Shown one piece after another: positions 45,830-53,924 of a stretch of 64,000 nt of DNA; positions within the stretch are counted from its first letter, which is position 1, and each line of letters opens with the position of its first letter. Location: NCBI RefSeq assembly GCF_018588585.1, contig NZ_JAEUFG010000012.1, forward strand, positions 92,926-156,925, written 5' to 3'. The position numbers were made by a program, and so were the translations under genes. The notes under the pieces were generated by a model that ran no database searches, was not told the origin of the DNA, and worked only from the letters and a program-made list of their open reading frames with translations. The DNA is from Bacillus sp. SM2101. GTDB lineage: Bacteria > Bacillota > Bacilli > Bacillales > SM2101.

Positions 45830-47020
45830 GTGGAAAGATTATATGAACTTCTTAAAAACCATTATGATGAGATGGTGGAAATCAGGAGACATTTACATCA
45901 GCACCCTGAGCTTTCTTTTAAAGAAGTAACAACGCCTGCATACATTGCCGATTACCATAAGCACTTAGGCCATGAGGTTAGATCAGAAGTAGGAGGACGT
46001 GGAGTTGTTGCAACGTTACGAGGTGGTCAACCTGGAAAGACAGTGGCACTTCGAGCTGATTTTGACGCATTAGCAATCCATGAAGAAAATGATGTGGAAT
46101 ATAAGTCAAAGGTTGACGGAGTTATGCATGCTTGCGGACATGATGGTCATACTGCGACATTGTTAGTATTAGCTAAGGTGTTAAATATGATGAAGGAAGA
46201 GTTACAAGGAAATATCGTCTTTATTCATCAGCACGCAGAAGAGGTAGCTCCAGGAGGGGCGATTGACATGATTAATGATGGCTGCCTTGATGGTGTTGAC
46301 GTAATTTTTGGAACACACTTATGGGCAACTTCACCTGTTGGACAGATTTCATGTAGGAAAGGTGCACTCATGGCTGCCGCTGATAGATTTGAAATTACTG
46401 TACAAGGTAAAGGAGGTCATGGGGCAGAGCCTCACCTTACAAAAGACTCAGTAGTTATAGGAGCACAACTTGTTACAAATCTGCAGCAAATTGTTTCTAG
46501 AAGAGTAGACCCTTTACAATCGGCAGTAATTTCTGTAGGGTCTTTTGAGGCGAGTAATCCATTTAACGTCATATCAGATTCTGCTGTTCTAATTGGTACA
46601 GCTCGATCATTTGATGAGACAGTGAGAGATCTAATTGAACAAGAGTTAGAGAGAGTTGTCAAAGGAACATGCCTTTCTTCTGATGCGGATTATACATTTA
46701 ACTTTACAAGAGGTTACCCTCCTGTAATTAATCATCAAGCTGAAGCTCAGTATTTAATGGATATAGCGAAAAATGTACCTGGTGTAGATGAAGTTATTAC
46801 GTGTGAGCCTTCTATGGGAGGAGAGGATTTCGCGTATTATCTTCAACATGTACAAGGCGCATTCTTTTTCACAGGAGCAAAGAGCCCTACATGGGAAAAA
46901 GCTTATCCACATCATCACCCTAAGTTTAATATTGATGAAGAGGCTATGTTAATTGCTGCCAAAACACTAGGAGCAGTGACTTTATCGTACCTTAAGCAAT
47001 ATGCTACTATAAACGCATAA
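45830..47020 (+). CDS. M20-family amidohydrolase (N-acyl-amino-acid hydrolase-like)
   Basis: 396 residues if started at the GTG at 45830, which has AAGGTGG six bases upstream. The ATG at 45812 is in frame but has no ribosome site and overlaps this one. Metal-binding motifs are visible: HQHPELSFKE, CGHDGHTA near 98 (Cys/His pair), HQHAEEVAPGGA near 130 and GGEDFAYYL near 350. Dimerisation (lid) domain about 180-290. The family includes AmhX, hippurate hydrolase and IAA-amino-acid hydrolases; substrate cannot be fixed. Confidence 0.88.
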   Translation: MERLYELLKNHYDEMVEIRRHLHQHPELSFKEVTTPAYIADYHKHLGHEVRSEVGGRGVVATLRGGQPGKTVALRADFDALAIHEENDVEYKSKVDGVMHACGHDGHTATLLVLAKVLNMMKEELQGNIVFIHQHAEEVAPGGAIDMINDGCLDGVDVIFGTHLWATSPVGQISCRKGALMAAADRFEITVQGKGGHGAEPHLTKDSVVIGAQLVTNLQQIVSRRVDPLQSAVISVGSFEASNPFNVISDSAVLIGTARSFDETVRDLIEQELERVVKGTCLSSDADYTFNFTRGYPPVINHQAEAQYLMDIAKNVPGVDEVITCEPSMGGEDFAYYLQHVQGAFFFTGAKSPTWEKAYPHHHPKFNIDEEAMLIAAKTLGAVTLSYLKQYATINA

Positions 47021-47073
47021 TGGAAGTTGTTTAATATTTTATGAAATTATTAGATTCTAGTTTGCTATAAAGA

Positions 47074-47111
47074 AAAATGGCTACAGCATTGTTAAAATGT
47101 TGTGGCCATTT
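47074..47111 (+). terminator. Intrinsic terminator after the M20 gene
   Basis: AAATGGCTACAGCATT pairs with AATGTTGTGGCCATTT (two G-U pairs), four-base loop; weak T-run. Confidence 0.6.
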
Positions 47112-47118
47112 CTGCTTT

Positions 47119-47615
47119 CTGTATGTCTAGCTCTACCTCCTAATCCCTCGAGGTCACTTCACCATTTCATTTGAAGTCAAAGAGCGCCTTCTAATGAAAT
47201 GCTTCCAGTGCTTGTCGGGATTAAGCAGTCGGCTGCGCTTTTCTGTATGTCTAGCTCCAGCGCCTATCCCCTCGAGTCGCTTCACCATTTCTCATGAAGT
47301 CAAAAAGCGACTTCAAGTGAAATGCTTCCAGCGCTTGTCAGGGATGATCAAGGCGCTACCGCTTTTCTGTATGTCTAGCTCCACCTCCTAATCCCTCGAG
47401 GTCACTTCACCATTTCATTTGAAGTCAAAGAGCGCCTTCTAATGAAATGCTTCCAGTGCTTGTCGGGATTAAGCAGTCGGCTGCGCTTTTCTAACTGTCT
47501 AGCTCCAGCACCTATCCCCTCGAGTCGCTTCACCATTTCTCATGAAGTCAAAAAGTGACTTCAAGCGAAATGCTTCCAGCGCTTGTCGGGGATGAACAAG
47601 GCGCTTACGCTTTTC
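47119..47615 (-). repeat. Four-unit tandem array of a 124-bp hairpin-rich repeat
   Basis: Units begin at 47119, 47243, 47367 and 47491 and each is 124 bp. Units 1 and 3 are nearly identical to each other (type A), as are units 2 and 4 (type B), so an A-B pair has been duplicated. On the minus strand each reads GAAAAGCG...CCCCGACAAGCGCTGGAAGC...GACTCGAGGGGATAGG...GAGCTAGACAG, with an internal stem formed by AGTCGCTTTTTGACTTCATG-like halves. Similar GACAAGCG...GAGCTAGACA elements are common in Bacillaceae intergenic DNA. The array begins directly at the stop codon of the DUF350 gene (47616). Confidence 0.9.
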
Positions 47616-48011
47616 TTAATAAGTTAGGGCTTTGGAGATGACCCAGCCTATTGCTAATGACATTAATAATAAGAATGTACCAACCGCACGGTTATCTTTA
47701 TCAATTGCTTCTTTAATACTAAATCGAATCGTCACAACTTCAGCTAAAATGGAAGCAATGATTTGTGCGAGTATCCCGATTGAACCCCAAATAATCATGT
47801 CAATGATAGAGATCGAGTATTCCATTGCCGATCCAATAACAAAGGCGATACCAAGGAGCTTACCACCAATGACCATAGCTGCTGCTCTGTTCCCCTGTCC
47901 TATCATTTTGAATTTTTCATTCTTTGTCGTTAGTTCAAAAACAATAAGCCCAATAATTAACATCAATAGTGCAGTACCAGCATAAGCTAGAAAGTTTAAG
48001 TATAAATTCAT
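47616..48011 (-). CDS. DUF350 membrane protein (YjfL-like)
   Basis: 131 residues, four hydrophobic segments, DUF350 family. Residues around GNRAAAMVIGGKLLGIAFVIGSA and a repeat-like second half (NRAVGTFLLLMSLAIGWVISKA) show its internal duplication. Start has GGAGAAC upstream. It is the last gene of a minus-strand operon with a glutathionylspermidine-synthase-like gene and a Ser-rich lipoprotein, the same trio as yjfM-yjfC-yjfL of E. coli. Function unknown; a membrane or envelope stress role is suggested for the module. Its stop codon touches the repeat array. Confidence 0.85.
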   Translation of the reverse strand: MNLYLNFLAYAGTALLMLIIGLIVFELTTKNEKFKMIGQGNRAAAMVIGGKLLGIAFVIGSAMEYSISIIDMIIWGSIGILAQIIASILAEVVTIRFSIKEAIDKDNRAVGTFLLLMSLAIGWVISKALTY

Positions 48012-48033
48012 TATAGTTCTCCTCTCAACATTT

Positions 48034-49269
48034 TCATCTTTTGATACCGATTGGCAAAAAGTAAGATAGATTATCAGTTATTTTGTTTCCGACACGAAAG
48101 CCAATGGCACTTGCTCTTCCTTGGAGTAAAAAAGAACCTATAATAATATGGCCTTCTTTCATTCCGTTCACTGTTTGAAAGCTAGTCTTTGGTAACTCGA
48201 CTAATTGCTGGTACACAGGCAAAGAGCTCGTATAGGACTTATTCTTATCCTCTAGTATTTTTTCTCCTTTTGATGAGAATATTTCAACAGTATCTCCTTC
48301 TCGTCCGAAAGAAGGTTTTTTGACATAGTTTAGTTCATTTGCTATTAAAGGGTCTGCCTCTAAATAAGTAGGGAGAAAATATGTTGATATTCGATCATGC
48401 TCGATTTTTGAAAAAAAGTCACTCTTATCCTCATGTAGCCCCCAAATGGCTGCAAGAATCGCTTTAGATTGTAATAAAAAAGCTGAGGGTGGATTGATAA
48501 TTGCAAGCTTTTGATCACGAACAAGGTCAAGTAACATGACCCCTATATTATTGTTAAACTCATCTTTATCACATACCAAATGCTCTAAAGGATATGTTTG
48601 ACGATATAACACATCGATTTTACGCCCATTTTCATCGTATAATCCTTCTGATTGTTTAATTTGTAGCTTATGAAGCGGCACGAATCTTGAAGGAATATTT
48701 GCCAAGTCTTGAAGGTAAAGTGAGGTGTTTAAATCTTCATCACTTTCTTCGTGGGATGTAAATACGACATACGGATTGCTTATCTCCTGTACATATTTAA
48801 TACTAGAGAAAATCGCTTGTCGTACAGAATTAGCTAAAAGTTCTTCTTCATGATGATTAGGGTTTTGATACCCGAATGCATCACATACCTTACCGTTGAT
48901 TGAGAATAGCTCTTTAATAAAGGTAGGTGTATCAGCGTTAAATTCTAAAACCTTATAAGTGCTACCTACTTTTACTAGATCAAGTCGTGCAATGATCGTT
49001 TCTACGTCGATGGTTTGTAGACGAAGATAAGGAATTGACTCATTGGGGAACCCAAGCTGCTGCAGTGTTTCGTTATTAACGTGCCTTAATAGTCGAGCAA
49101 CCTTAAAAAAGATGCTCCCAATGTGACTTGAAGCAAGGCGGATGTTTTCTACTTCATCCTTAGTGAGAGGATGAATATCAAATAATGCGTATTCTTGACC
49201 ATACATGTCAGGCCAAAATTTGGGTATACGATCGTAAAACACTCTTCTGTGAATTTCCCATTCCTTCAT
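48034..49269 (-). CDS. Glutathionylspermidine-synthase-family ATP-grasp protein (YjfC/YgiC-like)
   Basis: 411 residues of the GSP_synth family: RRVFYDRIPKFWPDMYGQEYALFD at the N-terminus (relevant core WPDMYGQEYALFD), VLEFNADTPT near 118 (ATP-grasp Asn/Asp), INPPSAFLLQSKAILA near 268, KKPSFGREGDTV near 330 (ATP-binding Lys/Arg/Glu). There is no amidase half, so it resembles YgiC/YjfC rather than the bifunctional E. coli Gss. ATP-grasp enzymes of this kind ligate a carboxylate to an amine; the substrate here is unknown. Ribosome site GGAGGG is rather far (14 bases) from the ATG. Confidence 0.85.
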   Translation of the reverse strand: MKEWEIHRRVFYDRIPKFWPDMYGQEYALFDIHPLTKDEVENIRLASSHIGSIFFKVARLLRHVNNETLQQLGFPNESIPYLRLQTIDVETIIARLDLVKVGSTYKVLEFNADTPTFIKELFSINGKVCDAFGYQNPNHHEEELLANSVRQAIFSSIKYVQEISNPYVVFTSHEESDEDLNTSLYLQDLANIPSRFVPLHKLQIKQSEGLYDENGRKIDVLYRQTYPLEHLVCDKDEFNNNIGVMLLDLVRDQKLAIINPPSAFLLQSKAILAAIWGLHEDKSDFFSKIEHDRISTYFLPTYLEADPLIANELNYVKKPSFGREGDTVEIFSSKGEKILEDKNKSYTSSLPVYQQLVELPKTSFQTVNGMKEGHIIIGSFLLQGRASAIGFRVGNKITDNLSYFLPIGIKR

Positions 49270-49280
49270 CGTAGTAGTTA

Positions 49281-49781
49281 TTACCCTCCGTATGATCCAC
49301 TGCTACTCTTACCAAATCCAGATGAACTACTTGAACTTGATTGTGACTTTTGAGTGGAAGTTGTTGATTGTTCAGAATTAGTTGACACGGAATTATTTGA
49401 AGATTTAGTTTGTGACTGGTTTGATTGGGAGGTGGAATTGTTAGTATTATTATTTACAGCATTCGTTGAAGATGAAACAAAACTTTTACTATACTTCCCA
49501 CTTTTTATGTCAGCTTTTGTTTTGAATAGCTTATTTTGATAAAAGTAATGACCGCGATAATCTGAATCATCGTCATCACATTCATACATTTCATCATCAA
49601 CATCCCAGTCCCACTCATCACAGCCAACTACCGATGGCTCGATTGGAATGGTTCTTGTATCCCCATCTCCGCTATCAGTTGTTTCATAAGTATACTCATT
49701 TGCCGCACTTGAACAACCAGATAACCCAGTTGCAATCACAGCCGCTGATAAACCTTTAATTAATTTTATAGTTTTGCTCAT
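49281..49781 (-). CDS. Secreted acidic/Ser-rich lipoprotein, YjfM/YgiB-like (DUF1190-like)
   Basis: 166 residues. Short signal with a lipobox (ATGLSGC), then an acidic tyrosine-containing part (YECDDDDSDYRGHYFYQ) and the segment LFKTKADIKSGKYSKSF, followed by about 65 residues that are almost only S, T, N, Q and a GFGKSSSGSYGG end. Tyrosine/serine/glycine-rich lipoproteins of this kind sit next to YgiC/YjfC ATP-grasp proteins in E. coli. Composition and position support the assignment more than sequence identity does. First gene of the three-gene operon, 11 bp from the ATP-grasp gene. Confidence 0.7.
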   Translation of the reverse strand: MSKTIKLIKGLSAAVIATGLSGCSSAANEYTYETTDSGDGDTRTIPIEPSVVGCDEWDWDVDDEMYECDDDDSDYRGHYFYQNKLFKTKADIKSGKYSKSFVSSSTNAVNNNTNNSTSQSNQSQTKSSNNSVSTNSEQSTTSTQKSQSSSSSSSGFGKSSSGSYGG

Positions 49782-49900
49782 AGTACACCTGCTTTCAAAA
49801 AATCACATTCATATCGTATCATAGAAACTTAATGTTGTAATTAGGTACAAATGGTAAAAAATGATTAATTTTGTCCTTCTTTATAAAGAGTATTATACGA

Positions 49901-50065
49901 TCATATTTTCTTCCCCTTATCTCTTTTACGTGTTGCGTTAATAAAAGTTTCATCCTGCATGCTTCCTGTTGTTAATGATGTAGCTTCTGTAATCGAATTA
50001 TCGATAGCCATCTCTTTGTGGAGATAGTACGCTACAAACGGTAATTGTAAACATATATTTAATTT
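49901..50065 (-). other. Unrecognised short open stretch, possible small gene or C-terminal remnant
   Basis: A 54-codon minus-strand frame ending at 49901. It reads FVAYYLHKEMAIDNSITEAT, then SLTTGSMQDETFINATRKRD, with a lysine-rich end. The composition is protein-like and hydrophilic, and an internal ATG would give a 36-residue product. No ribosome site convinces me and I do not recognise a family. Confidence 0.3.
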
Positions 50066-50163
50066 TTAGTGAGAAAAACATGGTAAAGAAGCTATATAAA
50101 AGTTGACAATTATTTCAATATGTTTATAGTAGGTAGTATAATAACTACTAAAGGGAGTAAGAA

Positions 50164-50973
50164 GTGGAAGAAATTTATAATGAACTTCAAAAGTTGGGTT
50201 TTTCTAAATATGAATGTAAAGCTTATATAAGCTTGCTAAAGAAATCTCCTAGTACAGGATATGAAATTAGTAAGCTTTCAGGAGTTCCACGATCGATGAT
50301 ATATGAAGTGATAGCTAAATTGTTGGATAAGGGTGCGATATATAAAGTGCCTTCTGATCCTGTGAAATATAGTCCTGTACCTGCTAAGGAATTAATCACA
50401 AGGTTTAGGAGCCAATTTGAACAGTCATTTGATTACCTAGAAAAAAATTTAATGACATTAGAAGGAGAACGCGAAGCAGATGTTATTTGGCATATCCGTA
50501 GTGACGAACTAGTTATAGCGGAAATAGTTGATTTAATTGGCAAGGCTGAAAAAGAACTATGGTTATCAGTATGGGAGCCACAAACTCCTATGATACAAGA
50601 AGCTGTCGATCAGCGTCATGAAGAAGGAGTTAAAATCTTTACTATTTTGTTCGGTAATCGACATTTACAATTAGGATCGACTTATCACCATAACTACATG
50701 CCACCAGATGTAGTGAAAGAAAGAACAGGTGGTCATTTAACAATTGCTGCTAGAGATGGAGAAGAGGTAATCATAGCAAATTTTTCTGAAGAAACACCTG
50801 CTTGGGCAGTCAAATCGAAAGATCCTGCACTTATATTAGTCGCAACTGAATATATTAGGCATGATATTATGATTGAAGAAATCACTCGTAAATTTGGTGA
50901 GGATAAATTAGATTCACTATGGAGAAAGGACAATGACCTTCTTCATGTTGTAACAGGAAAGCGGTTCAAATGA
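50164..50973 (+). CDS. TrmB-family transcriptional regulator
   Basis: 269 residues from a GTG start with AAAGGGAG upstream. N-terminal TrmB winged helix (LQKLGFSKYECKAYISLL, GYEISKLSGVPRSMIYEVIAKL, PVKYSPVPAKEL), then a coiled-coil stretch and a C-terminal TrmB regulatory domain (about 105-255). In archaea and bacteria these bind sugars or other metabolites. The neighbours are the azlCD amino-acid exporter genes 95 bp downstream, but a terminator lies between, so co-regulation is only possible, not shown. Confidence 0.85.
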   Translation: MEEIYNELQKLGFSKYECKAYISLLKKSPSTGYEISKLSGVPRSMIYEVIAKLLDKGAIYKVPSDPVKYSPVPAKELITRFRSQFEQSFDYLEKNLMTLEGEREADVIWHIRSDELVIAEIVDLIGKAEKELWLSVWEPQTPMIQEAVDQRHEEGVKIFTILFGNRHLQLGSTYHHNYMPPDVVKERTGGHLTIAARDGEEVIIANFSEETPAWAVKSKDPALILVATEYIRHDIMIEEITRKFGEDKLDSLWRKDNDLLHVVTGKRFK

Positions 50974-50990
50974 ATTGAGCCGCCTTTTTT
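50961..50990 (+). terminator. Intrinsic terminator overlapping the TrmB gene end
   Basis: GCGGTTCAA pairs with TTGAGCCGC, five-base loop containing the TGA stop, then six T residues. Confidence 0.85.
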
Positions 50991-51067
50991 ACACACGAAT
51001 TATTAGTAGTTAGAAAGATAACATCTAATATTAAGTTGTTATGTAAACTTGTGAAGGGAGAAATGTG

Positions 51068-51820
51068 ATGCCTAGCATAAATGTTGAACAAAAAAACATA
51101 TCCCAGAGAAAAAAACTACAAAATAGTCACTTGTTCTTAAAAGGGTCAAGGGTTGCTCTACCAATTGCGATTGGTTATTTTCCGATTGCAGTTACATTCG
51201 GAATGATTGCTGTCCAATCAGGTTTGTCGCTATGGCATTCAACCTTTATGTCAATCGCTGTCTTTGCAGGTGCGAGTCAATTTATGGCAGCAAGTATGGT
51301 GATGGTCAATGCAACTGTAATCGAAATTATTGTAGCTACATTTGTCCTTAATTTTCGTCATTTCATTATGAGTATGTCATTCATAAATAAACTAAACCAT
51401 ATTCCTATGAAGTGGAAAGCTTTGTTATCTTTCGGTATAACAGATGAAACATTTTCAGTATTTTCATTACAAGGTAAGGAAAAAGATGCCACAAATCAAT
51501 TTTTTATTCTAGGCATATTTGCAACAGCGTATGTATCATGGATAGCAGGGACTCTTGTTGGTGGACTTTTTTCGAGTATTTTTCCGCCGGTTATTAGTCA
51601 AGGTATGTCCGTTGGTCTATATGCAATGTTCATTGCCCTAGTAGTACCAGTAGCGCGGAAATCAAGGTTAGTATTGAGCATCGTTGTAATAAGTATGGTC
51701 ATTTGTACATTTGCGTCAATGATTGTAAGCTCAGGTTGGGCTATTGTCATAGCTACACTTATAAGTAGCCTCATAGGTGTGTTTTTCAAAGAACGAGAAT
51801 CTATACAACAAAATAGCTAG
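51068..51820 (+). CDS. azlC: AzlC-family branched-chain amino-acid exporter, large subunit
   Basis: 250 residues from ATG 51068 (GGGAG seven bases upstream). About seven membrane helices; AzlC motifs ALPIAIGYFPIAVTFG, AGASQFMAASM and LNFRHFIMSMS are present. AzlC with AzlD forms a two-component exporter of leucine and related compounds (BrnFE type). The partner gene lies 51 bp downstream. Confidence 0.9.
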   Translation: MPSINVEQKNISQRKKLQNSHLFLKGSRVALPIAIGYFPIAVTFGMIAVQSGLSLWHSTFMSIAVFAGASQFMAASMVMVNATVIEIIVATFVLNFRHFIMSMSFINKLNHIPMKWKALLSFGITDETFSVFSLQGKEKDATNQFFILGIFATAYVSWIAGTLVGGLFSSIFPPVISQGMSVGLYAMFIALVVPVARKSRLVLSIVVISMVICTFASMIVSSGWAIVIATLISSLIGVFFKERESIQQNS

Positions 51821-51871
51821 TAAACTTGCATTGATCAAAGTATACCCAATCACAAAAGGGTAGGTTAATAA

Positions 51872-52210
51872 ATGTTATCAATGATAGAAATGAGGTTTGT
51901 AGATGATATGGAAATATTATTAATTATTATTGGTATGGCAATTGTAACATTTATACCACGTGTTATCCCAGCATTTGTCATTAATTTCGTTACATTTCCC
52001 AATTGGGTTAATCGTTGGTTATCATATATCCCATATGCAGCATTGGGGGCACTGATTTTCCCAGGGATTTTAACAATTCAAGAAGATAATATTTTTATTG
52101 GCTTAACCGGAGGCATTGTTGCTGTATTATTGTCGTTATTACGTTTACACATTTTGTTAGTGTTATCAGGTTCAATCATAGCTGTCGTTATCATGTTAAT
52201 AATGATGTAG
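51872..52210 (+). CDS. azlD: AzlD-family branched-chain amino-acid exporter, small subunit
   Basis: 112 residues as written; four membrane helices, core IIGMAIVTFIPRVIPAF and PYAALGALIFPG as in AzlD. The start is uncertain: ATG 51872 follows AGGGTAGG, but ATG 51908 (MEILLIII) gives the usual AzlD length of about 100 and has GAGG upstream. Works with AzlC. Confidence 0.85.
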   Translation: MLSMIEMRFVDDMEILLIIIGMAIVTFIPRVIPAFVINFVTFPNWVNRWLSYIPYAALGALIFPGILTIQEDNIFIGLTGGIVAVLLSLLRLHILLVLSGSIIAVVIMLIMM

Positions 52211-52237
52211 TCTCTTTTCGGAAGCTTTGTTGCTAAT
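52211..52237 (+). repeat. Solo left end of the MITE-like repeat
   Basis: TCTCTTTTCGGAAGCTTTGT then TGCTAAT, starting directly after the azlD stop codon, without core or right end. Confidence 0.4.
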
Positions 52238-52287
52238 GGGTAGGGTGATGAAGTTTTATCCGAGCCCCATAACGATGAGGTCATAAT

Positions 52288-52321
52288 AAAAAAGGTGGAT
52301 ACAATCTTGTTCCACCTTTTT
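52288..52321. terminator. Bidirectional terminator between azlD and ohr
   Basis: AAAAGGTGGA / TCCACCTTTT stem with an 11-base loop and T/A runs on both flanks, between convergent genes. Confidence 0.85.
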
Positions 52322-52337
52322 GTTATTTTCAAGTAAG

Positions 52338-52757
52338 TTATTTTACAACACGTAATACTACATCGATATTACCACGAGTAGCTTTTGAATATGGGCAAAC
52401 GTGATGAGCTTCTTGAATTAATTCCTTCGCCACATCAACTTCCACACCAGGGATTTTCACATCAAGTTGAACTGCTAATTTAAATCCGCCAGCTGGATCG
52501 TTTCCAATTGATACTTGTGCAGTTACTTGAGTATCTCCAATCGCCATCTTTTTATTACGAGCAACTAATTTTAATGCACTTTCATAACAAGCTGCGTATC
52601 CTGCTGCAAATAATTGCTCTGGGTTAGTTCCACTTCCACCAGGACCTTGAAGTTCTTTCGGCATGCTTAAATCTAATTGAATAGCACCATCACTTGAAGA
52701 AACCTTTCCTTCTCTTCCACCTTGAACTGTAGCTTTTGCTGTATAAATTGCTTCCAT
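52338..52757 (-). CDS. ohr: Organic hydroperoxide resistance protein (OsmC/Ohr family)
   Basis: 139 residues, full Ohr length. Both redox cysteines are present: C57 in AAGYAACYES and C121 in HHVCPYSKATRGN, which is the Ohr rather than the OsmC pattern. It reduces fatty-acid and other organic peroxides with lipoyl thiols. Divergent from ohrR, with a TTGTGCACAA palindrome 39 bp upstream of its start. GGAG ribosome site. Confidence 0.93.
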   Translation of the reverse strand: MEAIYTAKATVQGGREGKVSSSDGAIQLDLSMPKELQGPGGSGTNPEQLFAAGYAACYESALKLVARNKKMAIGDTQVTAQVSIGNDPAGGFKLAVQLDVKIPGVEVDVAKELIQEAHHVCPYSKATRGNIDVVLRVVK

Positions 52758-52795
52758 TTTTCATTCTCCTTTATAGTAAGTGTTACACAATTTAG

Positions 52796-52805
52796 TTGTG
52801 CACAA
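52796..52805. promoter_or_regulatory. OhrR operator at the ohr promoter
   Basis: Perfect palindrome TTGTGCACAA within AATT-rich flanks, 39 bp upstream of ohr. The same 10-mer occurs before ohrR. It resembles known OhrR boxes (AATTGT...ACAATT). Confidence 0.7.
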
Positions 52806-53012
52806 TTTAATTTTGTAATACTAATATAACTAGTAAAATTTTATTTGTCAACAGTTTTTATTTATGTTTTGGAAGAGTATTGTGTCATCAGAATCATTAT
52901 GTGCTGATCAACATGTAAATATTCAATATGTTTTTACGTTAAAAATAACTAACGTATTCTGAGTAGTTGACAATTAATGTGTAAAAAGATAATTTTATTT
53001 GTAAGAAATTAA

Positions 53013-53022
53013 TTGTGCACAA
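53013..53022. promoter_or_regulatory. OhrR operator at the ohrR promoter
   Basis: Second TTGTGCACAA palindrome, 27 bp upstream of the ohrR start; implies autoregulation. Confidence 0.7.
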
Positions 53023-53048
53023 CTTTTTTGAAATGTAGGTGGGAAAAA

Positions 53049-53498
53049 ATGAACAATGATGAATTACTTAAATTAGATAACCAGCTCTGTTTCTCTGTTT
53101 ATGCCTTATCTAGAGAAATTACTAAAATGTACCGACCATTATTAGATGAGCTTGGCATAACATATCCTCAATATCTTGTTTTACTTGTACTGTGGGAAAG
53201 TGGAGAGAGCACAGTGAAAGAGTTAGGTGAACAATTGTTTTTAGATTCTGGGACTTTAACGCCCTTATTAAAAAGAATGCAAGATGGAGGGTTGATCGTT
53301 AGAGAAAGGTCTAGTGTAGATGAAAGAAGAGTGTTAATTAAATTAACCGAGGGCGGGAAACTGTTACAAGAAAAAGCTATTTGCATACCAATGTCATTAA
53401 TTGACATTGGTGAGATGTCATCAAATGAATTGGTTAGTATGAGGAAACTAGTTCAACAGCTACTTAATCAAGTACATCAAGTGAATGTAAAAAAGTAG
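53049..53498 (+). CDS. ohrR: MarR-family organic peroxide sensor-repressor
   Basis: 149 residues from ATG 53049 (GGTGGG upstream). A GTG-initiated extension from 53013 would begin inside the operator and is not credible. LDNQLCFSVYALSR carries the peroxide-sensing C14 with no second cysteine partner at the C-terminus, so it is a one-Cys OhrR. Winged-helix residues TVKELGEQLFLDSGTLTPLLKRM and wing VDERRVLIKLTEGG. It represses ohr until the cysteine is oxidised. Confidence 0.92.
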   Translation: MNNDELLKLDNQLCFSVYALSREITKMYRPLLDELGITYPQYLVLLVLWESGESTVKELGEQLFLDSGTLTPLLKRMQDGGLIVRERSSVDERRVLIKLTEGGKLLQEKAICIPMSLIDIGEMSSNELVSMRKLVQQLLNQVHQVNVKK

Positions 53499-53612
53499 TG
53501 ATTATCATACATGCAATTATATAAAATGTTAAAATTAAAATGTAATGATATTTAACCACTTGCATTAATGTAGATTTTTGATAAAATAATTTTCAAACTT
53601 ATATATTTATTA

Positions 53613-53813
53613 AACGATGAAGGATCAATAGTAACTGAAAATGTTGTTTAAGCGAATCAGGGATGGTGGAAGCCTGATAAAAAATCAGTGAAACGGCAAT
53701 CTGGAGTTAATTTTCCAAAGAGGGTACTTAATTATTAGTATCAACTAGGGTGGAACCGCGGGATACAAACTCTCGTCCCTAGGCGCTATTCGCCGAGGGA
53801 TGGGGGTTTTTTG
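53613..53813 (+). promoter_or_regulatory. T-box riboswitch (glycyl) upstream of glyQS
   Basis: A leader of about 200 nt with a stem I beginning near AACGATGAAGG. A probable specifier GGC at 53695-53697 sits within GTGAAACGGCAATC, the position used for the codon in T-boxes. The invariant T-box AGGGTGGAACCGCG is at 53747-53760 and an intrinsic terminator follows. GGC is a glycine codon, matching the downstream glycyl-tRNA synthetase. Uncharged tRNA-Gly should stabilise the antiterminator. Confidence 0.93.
53771..53813 (+). terminator. Regulated terminator of the T-box
   Basis: GTCCCTAGGCG / CGCCGAGGGAT stem with a five-base loop, then a GGGGG and a T run. It is mutually exclusive with the T-box antiterminator. 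Confidence 0.88.
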
Positions 53814-53924
53814 TTTTTTCTCTATCTACAGGAGGAATAGTAATGATATAAAATATGGGCGTTATGAGGTGTAAAAGCTTAATAATTTCCATATAAAACA
53901 CATTTTTTGAAGGAGTGTCAAACT

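Noticed and set aside
47194..47391. 65-codon frame in the repeat array (and a similar one on the minus strand at 55380-55583)
   Set aside because: Both are created by the 124-bp repeats and encode the same peptide pattern; they follow the repeat, not a gene.
47119..47615. CRISPR array
   Set aside because: Units are 124 bp, the whole unit is repeated, and there are no variable spacers or cas genes.
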